Shown here one piece after another: positions 56,100 to 64,000 of a stretch of DNA of 64,000 bases. Position numbers and translations under genes: made by a program. Under the pieces are notes generated by a model. The model saw nothing but the letters and a program-made list of their open reading frames with translations, ran no database searches and was not told where the DNA came from. The DNA is taken from contig NZ_JAAAMI010000001.1 in the NCBI RefSeq assembly GCF_010500845.1, forward strand, positions 310,001-374,000. The letters run 5' to 3'. Origin of the DNA: Flagellimonas sediminis (GTDB lineage: Bacteria > Bacteroidota > Bacteroidia > Flavobacteriales > Flavobacteriaceae). Position 1 is the stretch's first letter. Each line of letters begins with the position of its first letter.

Positions 56100-56640
56100 A
56101 TCCATATATTCAAAAAACCAAGATAGTGTTTTTTGAAATCCCAAAATACAGGTGGTATCCCACCCAAAAATAAAGCACTCGGATTTGGAATGATGGCCTT
56201 GGTCCATCACACAATCATAACCCCTGATCAGATTGTAGCCCCTATGTTAAATAATTTGGGTCAAGAGAAATTCATTTTGGTTTTCACATTGGTTTTAGGC
56301 CTTAATGGTTTTGTCCATACCGGGGATAGGGGGTCATGTAGGCAATCCGACCGGTCTTGCCAAAATGGCAAAGAAACTTTTAGAATCCCTTGATTTGGAT
56401 GAGGATACGAAGGCCTGCCTTGGGGAGATTTCCAAAAATATGATGCCAATGCCAAGGAGTTGATGGAAGAAAACCTTGAATCTTTCTTTTCAGAAAAGAA
56501 AAGTCCAGGAAAAAGAAAAGAGGAAGAACAAAAGGTAATTTTTACCATGGGTCAATTGGAAAAATACCAAACCAACATTGCAAAAATAAGACTCCGGAAA
56601 CCGCAGATAAGGAATTGATTCCTATCGCGTATCTTTTTTT
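56100..56640 (+). pseudogene. Decayed coding relic
   Basis: Three partly overlapping plus-strand frames appear to continue one another: MALVHHTIITPDQIVAPMLN from about 56190, then IPGIGGHVGNPTGLAKMAKK in a second frame from about 56320 to LGEI, then AKELMEENLESFFSEKKSPG in a third up to a stop near 56617. Each change needs one or two indels. I do not recognise the protein. It may be an inactivated accessory gene upstream of the export operon. Confidence 0.35.
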
Positions 56641-56688
56641 GTTTAGACCAGAAAAAACTTGGGCTTTTAACTTTTATCCGTTTCATTC

Positions 56689-56730
56689 TGTACAAATATT
56701 TGACATTGTGCTGTAAATATTTTTTACAGC
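56689..56730. promoter_or_regulatory. Tandem dyads, candidate NtrC-type activator sites
   Basis: TGTACAAATATTTGACA (56689-56705) is a palindrome with one extra base. GCTGTAAA-N5-TTTACAGC (56710-56730) is a perfect 8-base inverted repeat. They share TGT...AAATATTT...ACA and are 23 bases apart, about two helical turns. They lie 60-100 bases upstream of a -24-like element, as expected for enhancer sites of the adjacent sigma-54 activator. Confidence 0.6.
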
Positions 56731-56789
56731 TGTACGGTGTGTTTATATCTTATATTATATATATTATTGATTATTAGTTGTTTATGTTT

Positions 56790-56806
56790 TTGGCACAAGA
56801 TTGGAC
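56790..56806 (+). promoter_or_regulatory. Possible sigma-54 promoter (-24 element)
   Basis: TTGGCACAAGATTGGAC contains a perfect TGGCAC -24 block; the -12 part reads TTGG at one base less than ideal spacing, so the match is partial. It lies 26 bases before the TolC-type ATG. Confidence 0.4.
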
Positions 56807-56831
56807 TATAGGTTGGCACAGCAAATTGCAT

Positions 56832-58175
56832 ATGAACCTTAAAACATACATTTCAAGTTTATTCTTCCTAACCGCCGCGTTGGGATTCAGTCAGGAATCC
56901 TGGACATTGGATGAGTGTGTGGCCTATGCCATAGAACACAACTTGCAGGTGAAGAACACCAACTACAACAACGATTCCAGTAAAGAAACGTACCGACAAT
57001 CCATTAGGAACCTTTTACCTTCGGTAAATGGGTCTACTGCTTATACCATTAACTATGGTAGAACCGCTGACCCCAATACCAACGACTACGTAAACACGGA
57101 ATTCTTCAGCAACAATTACTCGTTGGGTGCGAGTTTGGATATCTTCAACGGGTTTCAAAAACTGAACAGCATCCGTGCATCCAAATTCATTTATAAAGCT
57201 ACACAAGAGGACGTGCTCCAACAAAAATTCCTTTTGGCATTTAGGGTGATGAGCGCTTATTATGACATCAAATTTTACGAAGGTTTGGTCGTCAATTCTT
57301 TGGAGCAACAGAAAATTTCGCAATCCAATTACGATTTGGTAAAAAAACAGGTGGAGCTTGGCATGATGGCCGGCGCCGATCTTTATGAAGCCGAATCCAA
57401 TCTATTGGGCGATAAACTTTTGGTTACCCAGAACAAAAACCTTTTGGGGAATGCCAAGTTAATCCTACTCCAGGAAATGAACCTCAACGAACAAACCGAT
57501 ATTGTTTTACAGGAAACCTTGGAAGAAGCCTCTTCGGCAACGGAAGAAAGTATTGCTCTGGATTCGCTCTACGAAACCGCAAGGGGGTTTGTGCCGTTAG
57601 TAAAGTCCCAAGAATTTAGGGTGAAAGCTGCTAAAAAACAATTGCAGGCCACCCGAGGAAACCTATTGCCGTCCCTATCCTTGTCTGCAGGATATTCCAC
57701 TGGATATTTTGAAACCCAAGTTGATGACGATACTGGAAAAATCATCCCGTTCAAAACCCAGTTCAATGACAACGCCTCCAAATATGTTGCCGCGCAGTTG
57801 AACATTCCCATAAGCAACGGTTGGTCTGCCCATTCCAGGGTGAAACAACAAAAAATCGCCTATTTACAGGCCAAGAACAATCTGGAGATACAAGAACAGG
57901 AATTGTTCAAATTATTACAGCAACTGGTGCAGGACAATCAATCCTTTATTGCCGAATACGAACAGAGCAACCAAAAAGTGAAAGCACAACAATTGGCTTT
58001 TGAAATTGCCCAAAAGAGATATGAAAAAGGACTCATCAATGCGTTGGAGCTATTTCAGGCCAAGAACCTTTACGGCGTTGCCCAAAACGAAAACCTACAG
58101 GTAGGACTAAAACTAAAGGTCAACCAAAGTACCATCGGCTTTTATAGCGGACTACCCATATTTAACATCAACTAA
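56832..58175 (+). CDS. TolC family outer membrane efflux protein
   Basis: A 447-residue outer membrane channel protein with a signal peptide ending near LGFSQ and two OEP repeats: the first starts WTLDECVAYAIEHNLQVKN, the second near EFRVKAAKKQLQATRGNLLP. Long coiled helices form the periplasmic tunnel. The ATG at 56832 is chosen because it gives the signal peptide. First gene of the export operon, 8 bases before the adaptor gene. Confidence 0.93.
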   Translation: MNLKTYISSLFFLTAALGFSQESWTLDECVAYAIEHNLQVKNTNYNNDSSKETYRQSIRNLLPSVNGSTAYTINYGRTADPNTNDYVNTEFFSNNYSLGASLDIFNGFQKLNSIRASKFIYKATQEDVLQQKFLLAFRVMSAYYDIKFYEGLVVNSLEQQKISQSNYDLVKKQVELGMMAGADLYEAESNLLGDKLLVTQNKNLLGNAKLILLQEMNLNEQTDIVLQETLEEASSATEESIALDSLYETARGFVPLVKSQEFRVKAAKKQLQATRGNLLPSLSLSAGYSTGYFETQVDDDTGKIIPFKTQFNDNASKYVAAQLNIPISNGWSAHSRVKQQKIAYLQAKNNLEIQEQELFKLLQQLVQDNQSFIAEYEQSNQKVKAQQLAFEIAQKRYEKGLINALELFQAKNLYGVAQNENLQVGLKLKVNQSTIGFYSGLPIFNIN

Positions 58176-58183
58176 AAACAACC

Positions 58184-59434
58184 ATGGATATACAATTAGA
58201 AAAAAAGAAAGGACTTAAACCCAAGCACTATGGCTACATCGCTCTTGGTGTATTGTTACTGTTTGTGGGCTGGAAATTGATATTCGCCAGTTCCATGTCC
58301 ACCTTTAGGACCGAAAAGGAGCGACTATCCATAGCTTCGGTGACTGCTGGCAAGTTTGACGATTATATTACCATTAATGGTAATGTGGCCCCAATTGCCA
58401 CCATTTATATGGATGCGTATGAAGGCGGCAGGGTTGCCGAAAAGCTTATTGAAGAAGGTTCCATGGTGAAGAAAGGGGATATCATCCTGAAACTGGAGAA
58501 CATGAACCTGTACGAGCAAATCTTGGCCAGTGAAAGTAACTTGGCCTTAAAGCAAAACGATCTGCGCTCTACCAAGCTCACCTTTGATTCCAGACAGGTG
58601 GAAGGCAAAAAATCCTTGGCCACGGCCCAATATGACCTACAACGCTCAAAGCGAAGCTATGAGCAGAACCAAGAGTTGTACGATGGCGAACTTATCTCCA
58701 AAGAAGTCTATCTAAAAGCCAAGGAAGATTACGAACTGGCGAAAAAACAATACGAAATTGTAAAATTACAGACCGAGCAGGACGATCAGTTGAGGGAAAC
58801 CTCCCTTAAAGGCCTGGACACCGATCTTGAGCGCATGCGCAAGACGCTCTCCATGGTTTATGAACGTTTGGACCACCTCAATGTTCGCGCTCCCGCAGAT
58901 GGTCAGTTGGGGTTCTTGGATGCGGAAATCGGGCAGAATATTGCCCAAGGACAACGCATTGGGCAGATCAACGTATTGACCGATTTTAAAATTGAAGCGG
59001 ACATTGACGAACACTATATAGATAGGGTAAAACGTGACCTATCCGCAACCTTGGAGCGCAATGGTAACGAGTATGGACTTCGTTTACGCAAGGTTTATCC
59101 AGAAGTACGAAATGGCAGGTTTAAGGTGGACCTTGTGTTCACTGGTGAAAAACCGGAAACCATTAGGGCCGGACAAAGCTATAATATCAGACTGCAGCTG
59201 GGCGAATCCAATGATGCCCTACTATTGCCAAAAGGCGGATTCTTCCAAAGTACTGGTGGGCAATGGGTATTTGTTGTAGAGCCGAATGGCAACGAGGCCG
59301 TAAAACGCAATGTGAGGTTGGGCAAACAGAATTCAAGATATTATGAGGTCCTTGAAGGACTTGAGCCAGGAGATCAGGTCATTACCAGTAATTATGACAG
59401 TTTTGGTGATGCGGAACGGATTGTTTTAAAATAA
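58184..59434 (+). CDS. HlyD/MacA-type periplasmic adaptor protein
   Basis: A 416-residue protein anchored by one N-terminal membrane segment (YIALGVLLLFVGWKLIF). It has a lipoyl/biotinyl-type domain (GNVAPIATIYMDAYEGGRV, LNVRAPADGQLGFLDAEIGQ), a coiled-coil hairpin (residues about 110-210) and beta-barrel C-terminal domains. It would join the inner membrane ABC pump to the TolC channel. Confidence 0.93.
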   Translation: MDIQLEKKKGLKPKHYGYIALGVLLLFVGWKLIFASSMSTFRTEKERLSIASVTAGKFDDYITINGNVAPIATIYMDAYEGGRVAEKLIEEGSMVKKGDIILKLENMNLYEQILASESNLALKQNDLRSTKLTFDSRQVEGKKSLATAQYDLQRSKRSYEQNQELYDGELISKEVYLKAKEDYELAKKQYEIVKLQTEQDDQLRETSLKGLDTDLERMRKTLSMVYERLDHLNVRAPADGQLGFLDAEIGQNIAQGQRIGQINVLTDFKIEADIDEHYIDRVKRDLSATLERNGNEYGLRLRKVYPEVRNGRFKVDLVFTGEKPETIRAGQSYNIRLQLGESNDALLLPKGGFFQSTGGQWVFVVEPNGNEAVKRNVRLGKQNSRYYEVLEGLEPGDQVITSNYDSFGDAERIVLK

Positions 59435-59505
59435 TCCGATAAGTGTAACATCCATCAATTGAACAAAGTCTTTAAGTAAACTACAAAAAAACAACCATCA
59501 AAGAA

Positions 59506-60201
59506 ATGATACAAATCCAAAATCTAAAGAAAAGCTTCCGAACGGAAGAAGTGGAAACCTTAGCACTTAACGGCGTAAACCTAAAAGTGGCAAAAGGTGA
59601 GTTTGTGGCCATCATGGGTCCATCCGGATGTGGAAAATCAACCTTGTTGAACATTATTGGTATGTTGGACAACCCTACCAGTGGCAGTTACAATTTTGCC
59701 GGACATGAGGTGGGCGGACTAAAGGAAAGCCAACGTACACAGTTAAGAAAGGGGAACCTTGGGTTCGTTTTCCAGAGCTTTAACCTTATTGACGAGCTTA
59801 CCGTTTTTGAAAATGTGGAGCTTCCTTTGATCTACCTTAAAATGAGTAAGGCGGAAAGAAAGGAAAAAGTGCAAAAGGTGTTGGAGCGCATGAAAATCGC
59901 CCACAGGGAAAAACACTTTCCGCAACAGCTTTCCGGAGGTCAACAACAAAGGGTGGCCATAGCCCGTGCCGTTGTGACCAACCCCAAACTAATCTTGGCG
60001 GATGAGCCTACGGGTAACCTGGATTCCAAGAACGGTATCGAGGTGATGAACCTGCTTACGGAGCTCAATCAAGAAGGCACCACCATTGTAATGGTAACGC
60101 ACTCGGACCGTGATTCTCACTATGCCCATAGGGTCATCAACTTGTTCGATGGTCAAATTGTGACCGAAAGCCAGAACAAGCCCATGGGAGCCATGGTGTA
60201 G
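59506..60201 (+). CDS. MacB/LolD-type ABC ATP-binding protein
   Basis: A 231-residue ATPase with Walker A GPSGCGKSTLLN, signature LSGGQQQRVAIARAV and Walker B LILADEPTGNLDSKNG, all of the MacB/LolD type. It pairs with the two FtsX-type permeases downstream. Probable mechanotransmission pump rather than classic transporter. The next gene starts 29 bases later. Confidence 0.95.
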   Translation: MIQIQNLKKSFRTEEVETLALNGVNLKVAKGEFVAIMGPSGCGKSTLLNIIGMLDNPTSGSYNFAGHEVGGLKESQRTQLRKGNLGFVFQSFNLIDELTVFENVELPLIYLKMSKAERKEKVQKVLERMKIAHREKHFPQQLSGGQQQRVAIARAVVTNPKLILADEPTGNLDSKNGIEVMNLLTELNQEGTTIVMVTHSDRDSHYAHRVINLFDGQIVTESQNKPMGAMV

Positions 60202-60230
60202 GGGTTTATTTATCAATCAAAAAAATCATT

Positions 60231-62612
60231 ATGTTCAAGAACAACCTAAAAGTCGCCTGGAGAAACCTGAAATCGAACAAATTGTTTTCAGGGATCAACA
60301 TCATTGGGCTTTCCATGGGACTGACCATCGTCATGCTCCTTTTTCTGTTCATTTCCCATGAGAGGAGTTTCGACTCCATGTTTCCCAAAAAAGACCGAAT
60401 CCAACGGGTTCTCTTAAAAACCAACGGTGATTTTGGTTTTGAAACATGGGCCACGGTACCCCCGGTAACCGCTTTGGCCATGAAGGAAGAAGTGACCAAT
60501 GTGGAAAGTGCGGCAAGGTTGTTAAAACATAATTTTGGCAGACCCGCATCCTTACGTATAAACAACCAAAACTTCACCGAAGACCTTTTTTATTGGGTGG
60601 ACAAGGAGTTGTTGACCATTTTCGATATTGAACTGGTAAAGGGGGATGCAACCACAGCTTTGGACAGACCGGGCACGGTCATTCTTTCCGAAACGGCTGC
60701 CCAGACCTATTTCAACCAGGAAAATCCAATTGGTCAAACTATCCTGGTAGACAACAATCGTGAACTTGAGGTTACCGGAGTATACAAGGATTTTCCTGAA
60801 AACAGCACGCTTGATGCAGAAATCATGGCCTCGAGCAATGGATATTGGTTCTACAAAAGTGATTCTTGGTCAAATGCCAGTTTTGAAACCTATTGTTTGT
60901 TGAAGGACAATGTTTCTGTGGATGCCACCCAAACGCAGATAGACCAAATGCTAGATGCAAACCTCGCCAAAGAAAACCAATGGTACTCCTTCGGTTTACA
61001 ACCATTGAGCAAGGTACACCTGTATTCCGCTTCTTACGGAAATTCCTATGCATCACGGATTGGAGACATCAATGAAGTCCGCAACCTGACCTATTTGGCC
61101 ATTTTGATCCTTTTGATTGCCTGTGTCAACTATATGAACCTTACCACGGCACGTTCCCAAAAGCGTTCCAAGGAAGTGGGCATCAGTAAGACCTTGGGGG
61201 CCTCTTCGCAGTCTTTGGTGGGTCGGTTTTATGTGGAAACAGGATTGATCACGGCCATTTCCATTGTTTTGGGAGTTGTATTAACGATGCTATTGCTGCC
61301 CAGCTTTAACAGTTTGACCGATCAGCAACTGACCATGGACCTGTTGCTTAACCCAACCTTTGTAATGGCCGCGTTGGGCGTGTGGCTTGTAACGACTTTG
61401 TTCTCTGGATTGTACCCTTCCATGTACCTGTCAGGATTTCTACCGAAAGAAATCCTATCGCCTTCCTTAAAAAGGGGAAAAGGGAATGTGGCCATCCGTA
61501 AGGGTTTAGTAGTAATGCAATTTGCCGCCTCTACCGCATTGATTGTTGGGGTAATGGTCATCTACCAACAAACCCAATACATCCAAAACAAAAATCTTGG
61601 TTTTGCTGCGGATAATGTAATGGCCATTTCCATAGGTGGATTGCGTGGTGAGGAAAATCGTAATGCCTTGGAGCAGGAGTTCAAAAACCTCTCGGAAGTA
61701 ACCGCCGTATCCATGGCACAAGGGTATCCGGGGATGGATGTAAGTGGACGGACGCTTCGGAGAAAAGACTCGGAAGAACAAGGTCTGAACATTCAGACCA
61801 ATGTGACCGATGCCGGTATCGTGGACGCCCTTAAGCTACATCTTTTGGCGGGCAGTAGCTTACCCAAGTTCAAAAGTGAAAAGGATACATTGGTGGAAGT
61901 CGTATTGAACAAAAAGGCCGTTGATTACCTTGGCTTTTCCCCAGAAGAGGCCATCGGCAAGGAAGTGTATATCGGGGTTCCCAATACCATTGTTGGGGTG
62001 GTGGATGATTTCAACTACGAATCGTTGCACCAACCCATTGGAGCCTATGCGTTCCATAATAGCACCAGTGAAGGAAAGTCGTTCATGTTGGTGCGTTTCA
62101 AGTCCGGGAATTTGGCCAATACGGTCGCCGACCTTAAAAGTACGTTCACCAGAATTGTTCCCAATCTAGATTTCAACTATTCCTTCTTAGATCAAAATAT
62201 TGCACGAATGTATGCTCGTGAAAAGCGCGCGGGACAGATCAGCATTGTATTCTGCATATTGGCCATTTTTGTGGCGGCTTTGGGCCTTTTTGGTTTGGCA
62301 GCTTATACAGCGGAACAGCGCAGAAAGGAAATCGGCATTCGAAAAGTATTGGGGGCTTCCGTAGGCAAGATCAGCCAAATGCTTTCCATGGATTTTGCCA
62401 AGCTGGTCCTTATCGCCTTGCTCATCGGTTTTCCGGTGGCCTACCTTTCCATGGAAAACTGGCTACAGGGATTCGCCTATAGAATTGATTTGCAATGGTG
62501 GGTTTTTGCTCTTGCCGGCACCGTTGCACTGGGCATTGCACTATTAACGGTAAGTTTCCAATCCATCAGGGCCGCCCTGACCAATCCCACTAAAAGTTTA
62601 CGCGCCGAATGA
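60231..62612 (+). CDS. MacB/FtsX-type ABC transporter permease
   Basis: A 793-residue inner membrane protein with two FtsX-type modules. The first: N-terminal helix (INIIGLSMGLTIVMLLFLF), a large periplasmic MacB core domain, and three helices near residues 280-400. The second module repeats this to the C-terminus (EIGIRKVLGASVGKISQML). Such 8-helix permeases work with the adjacent ATPase. Confidence 0.93.
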   Translation: MFKNNLKVAWRNLKSNKLFSGINIIGLSMGLTIVMLLFLFISHERSFDSMFPKKDRIQRVLLKTNGDFGFETWATVPPVTALAMKEEVTNVESAARLLKHNFGRPASLRINNQNFTEDLFYWVDKELLTIFDIELVKGDATTALDRPGTVILSETAAQTYFNQENPIGQTILVDNNRELEVTGVYKDFPENSTLDAEIMASSNGYWFYKSDSWSNASFETYCLLKDNVSVDATQTQIDQMLDANLAKENQWYSFGLQPLSKVHLYSASYGNSYASRIGDINEVRNLTYLAILILLIACVNYMNLTTARSQKRSKEVGISKTLGASSQSLVGRFYVETGLITAISIVLGVVLTMLLLPSFNSLTDQQLTMDLLLNPTFVMAALGVWLVTTLFSGLYPSMYLSGFLPKEILSPSLKRGKGNVAIRKGLVVMQFAASTALIVGVMVIYQQTQYIQNKNLGFAADNVMAISIGGLRGEENRNALEQEFKNLSEVTAVSMAQGYPGMDVSGRTLRRKDSEEQGLNIQTNVTDAGIVDALKLHLLAGSSLPKFKSEKDTLVEVVLNKKAVDYLGFSPEEAIGKEVYIGVPNTIVGVVDDFNYESLHQPIGAYAFHNSTSEGKSFMLVRFKSGNLANTVADLKSTFTRIVPNLDFNYSFLDQNIARMYAREKRAGQISIVFCILAIFVAALGLFGLAAYTAEQRRKEIGIRKVLGASVGKISQMLSMDFAKLVLIALLIGFPVAYLSMENWLQGFAYRIDLQWWVFALAGTVALGIALLTVSFQSIRAALTNPTKSLRAE

Positions 62613-62644
62613 CATAAAAAACATCATCATAAAAACAAACCATC

Positions 62645-64000
62645 ATGATCAAGACACATCTTAAAATAGCCTGGCGAAACCTTAGGAGAAATCCTTTGTT
62701 TTCACTGATAAACATATTAGGGCTTTCCACAGGACTGGCCAGTGCTTTTCTCATATTTTTTTGGGTTACTGATGAAATGATGGTCGATACGTTTCATGAA
62801 AATGACCCTCACCTTTATCAGATCCTGATGAGGAGCGAGGAAAATGGAGTGATCAAAATTCATGAAGGCACACAGGGGCCCCTTTCCGAAGCTTTGGAAA
62901 AAGATCTGCCCGAGGTTGAAGACGCGGTTAGTGTTATGAACCTTGAGAGAGAGGGAATGGCAATCACTTTCTCCAATGAGGAGAATACTTTTAAAACAGA
63001 AGGGCTCTTTGCCAGTAAAAACTTTTTCAATGTGTTTTCCTTTCCCCTGATACGAGGCTCCATAGATCAGGTGCTTCAAGATAAGGATGCCATTGTTATC
63101 TCCGAAAACTTTGCCTTAAAACTGTTCGGTTCTGTTGACAAAGCCCTAAACCACCAAATAAAATATAGCTTCTTTGGCAAAGAACAGACCGGAAAGATTA
63201 CAGGTGTTTTTGAAGATGTTCCTTCAAACTCAACCATGAAGTTCAGTTTCGTAGGGACCAAAAAGAAATTGCTTGAAGACATTTGGACAAACGGAAAAGA
63301 ATGGTACAATACCGGCCCACAAACATACCTTGTCCTCAAACCCAACACGGACCAGGCGGCCTTTAATAAAAAAATAGACCGGTTCGTAGACAAGTATCTT
63401 GACGGCAACATGTTCAGTCTTTTCACAAGAAAATATTCAGATGCTTACCTGAAGGGCAATTATGTGGATGGTATTCAAAGCGGTGGAAGAATTACCTACG
63501 TTAGGCTCTTTTCTTTCATTGCCATTTTGGTCCTGCTCATTGCCTGTATCAATTTCATGAACCTTTCCACGGCCCGCGTTAGCAGAAGGTTTAAGGAAAT
63601 CGGCATCAAGAAAACGGTAGGGAGTACCAAAAAAACATTGGTGGTCCAATTTTTGACCGAGTCGGTTTTCCTAACATGCCTTTCCTTGATATTGGCCCTG
63701 TTATTGGTCTTTTTGTTGATTCCTGTGTTCAATTATGTTTCGGGCAAGGAACTCGATCTTGACCTTATTTTCCAAAATGCCCCTGTATTGATCTTGGCCA
63801 CATTGCTCACCGGATTGATCTCCGGAAGTTATCCTGCCTTTTATTTGTCCGGATTCAGTCCCTTGGCAACATTAAAAGGCACCTTTAAGAGCCATGGTGG
63901 GGAACTTTTTACACGAAAAGGCCTGGTGGTCTTTCAGTTTATGGCATCCCTCGTCCTAATCATATCGGTATTGATCATAAACAACCAACTCAACTTTGCG
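62645..64000 (+). CDS. Second MacB/FtsX-type ABC permease, 3' end beyond the window
   Basis: The first 452 codons of a second permease, paralogous to the preceding gene: IAWRNLRRNPLFSLINILGL at the start, a periplasmic core, then EIGIKKTVGSTKKTLVVQFL. It runs into the window edge. Encoded 32 bases after the first permease, so it belongs to the same operon. Confidence 0.93.
   Translation, partial: MIKTHLKIAWRNLRRNPLFSLINILGLSTGLASAFLIFFWVTDEMMVDTFHENDPHLYQILMRSEENGVIKIHEGTQGPLSEALEKDLPEVEDAVSVMNLEREGMAITFSNEENTFKTEGLFASKNFFNVFSFPLIRGSIDQVLQDKDAIVISENFALKLFGSVDKALNHQIKYSFFGKEQTGKITGVFEDVPSNSTMKFSFVGTKKKLLEDIWTNGKEWYNTGPQTYLVLKPNTDQAAFNKKIDRFVDKYLDGNMFSLFTRKYSDAYLKGNYVDGIQSGGRITYVRLFSFIAILVLLIACINFMNLSTARVSRRFKEIGIKKTVGSTKKTLVVQFLTESVFLTCLSLILALLLVFLLIPVFNYVSGKELDLDLIFQNAPVLILATLLTGLISGSYPAFYLSGFSPLATLKGTFKSHGGELFTRKGLVVFQFMASLVLIISVLIINNQLNFA

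Noticed and set aside
56261-56548. 95-codon minus-strand frame in the relic region
   Set aside because: Its translation has no domain-like pattern, whereas the plus strand reads as protein-like in successive frames.
56814-56830. Second TGGCAC block followed by TTGCA as a sigma-54 promoter
   Set aside because: Spacing between GG and GC is 11 rather than 10, and transcription would start inside the TolC-type coding region.

Overview
The window is a chromosomal segment of a Bacteroidota bacterium, almost certainly a marine-type member of the Flavobacteriaceae; a Muricauda/Allomuricauda-like genome is my best guess, from protein character and moderate G+C only. Supporting signs are the gene order acpP-fabF-rnc-IPExxxVDY-pyk, the long 632-residue PurF-like protein, a viroplasmin-type RNase H, GSFTDA in place of GAFTGA in the NtrC-type regulator, A-rich leaders, and promoters of the Bacteroidota type (TTTG, about 19 bases, then TAnnTTTG).

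Layout. 1-2.6 kb: edge of a secreted protein gene, a TetR regulator, an AhpD-like protein and an AraC regulator. 2.7-7.1 kb: the minus-strand fatty acid / RNase III / pyruvate kinase cluster. 7.2-11.4 kb: purN, RNase H, a PfkB sugar or nucleoside kinase and the PurF-like amidotransferase. 11.4-15.5 kb: an accessory island. 15.5-24.9 kb: superoxide dismutase, an AddA-like helicase-nuclease, kbl, an OmpA-family porin and an AddB-like nuclease. 24.9-30.4 kb: SDR, a two-gene ABC exporter, tRNA-Ala(GGC), a universal stress protein, GNAT, MATE. 30.4-38.8 kb: enoyl-CoA hydratase, a 29-residue membrane microprotein, lpxH, MFS, recJ, lysoplasmalogenase, OsmC, an AhpD-like protein, UDG, and a YHS/SPW/NTF2-like operon. 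38.9-49.4 kb: a double-HTH AraC protein, a DUF819 permease, an aspartoacylase-like hydrolase, rsmI, an unknown conserved protein, tdk-alr, mscL, asd, prolyl oligopeptidase. 49.4-53.3 kb: a REP-like element, an ABC ATPase with an overlapping arfB, a lyase-like lipoprotein and a GreA-like protein. 53.3-64 kb: an NtrY/NtrX-like two-component system divergent from a TolC-HlyD-MacB-type export operon with two FtsX-type permeases, the second cut by the window edge.

Most interesting region. Between 11.4 and 15.5 kb sits what looks like a modular effector island. A 610-residue lipoprotein changes abruptly from G+C-rich to A+T-rich DNA just before a C-terminal HExxH metalloprotease-like domain. It is followed by an overlapping small lipoprotein gene, then coding shards resembling orphan C-termini, then a second small lipoprotein whose C-terminus matches the first. 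The island is bracketed by three copies of a roughly 75-base unannotated RNA gene. Each copy has a promoter-like box exactly 5 bases before a nearly identical 40-base core, followed by an intrinsic terminator whose stem sequence differs in each copy but always pairs. The same borders carry two of three copies of a GTGCATTTCRTCGA palindrome.

Regulatory logic is also visible at 56.7 kb: two tandem dyads and a -24-like TGGCAC element lie between the sigma-54 activator pair and the export operon it probably controls.
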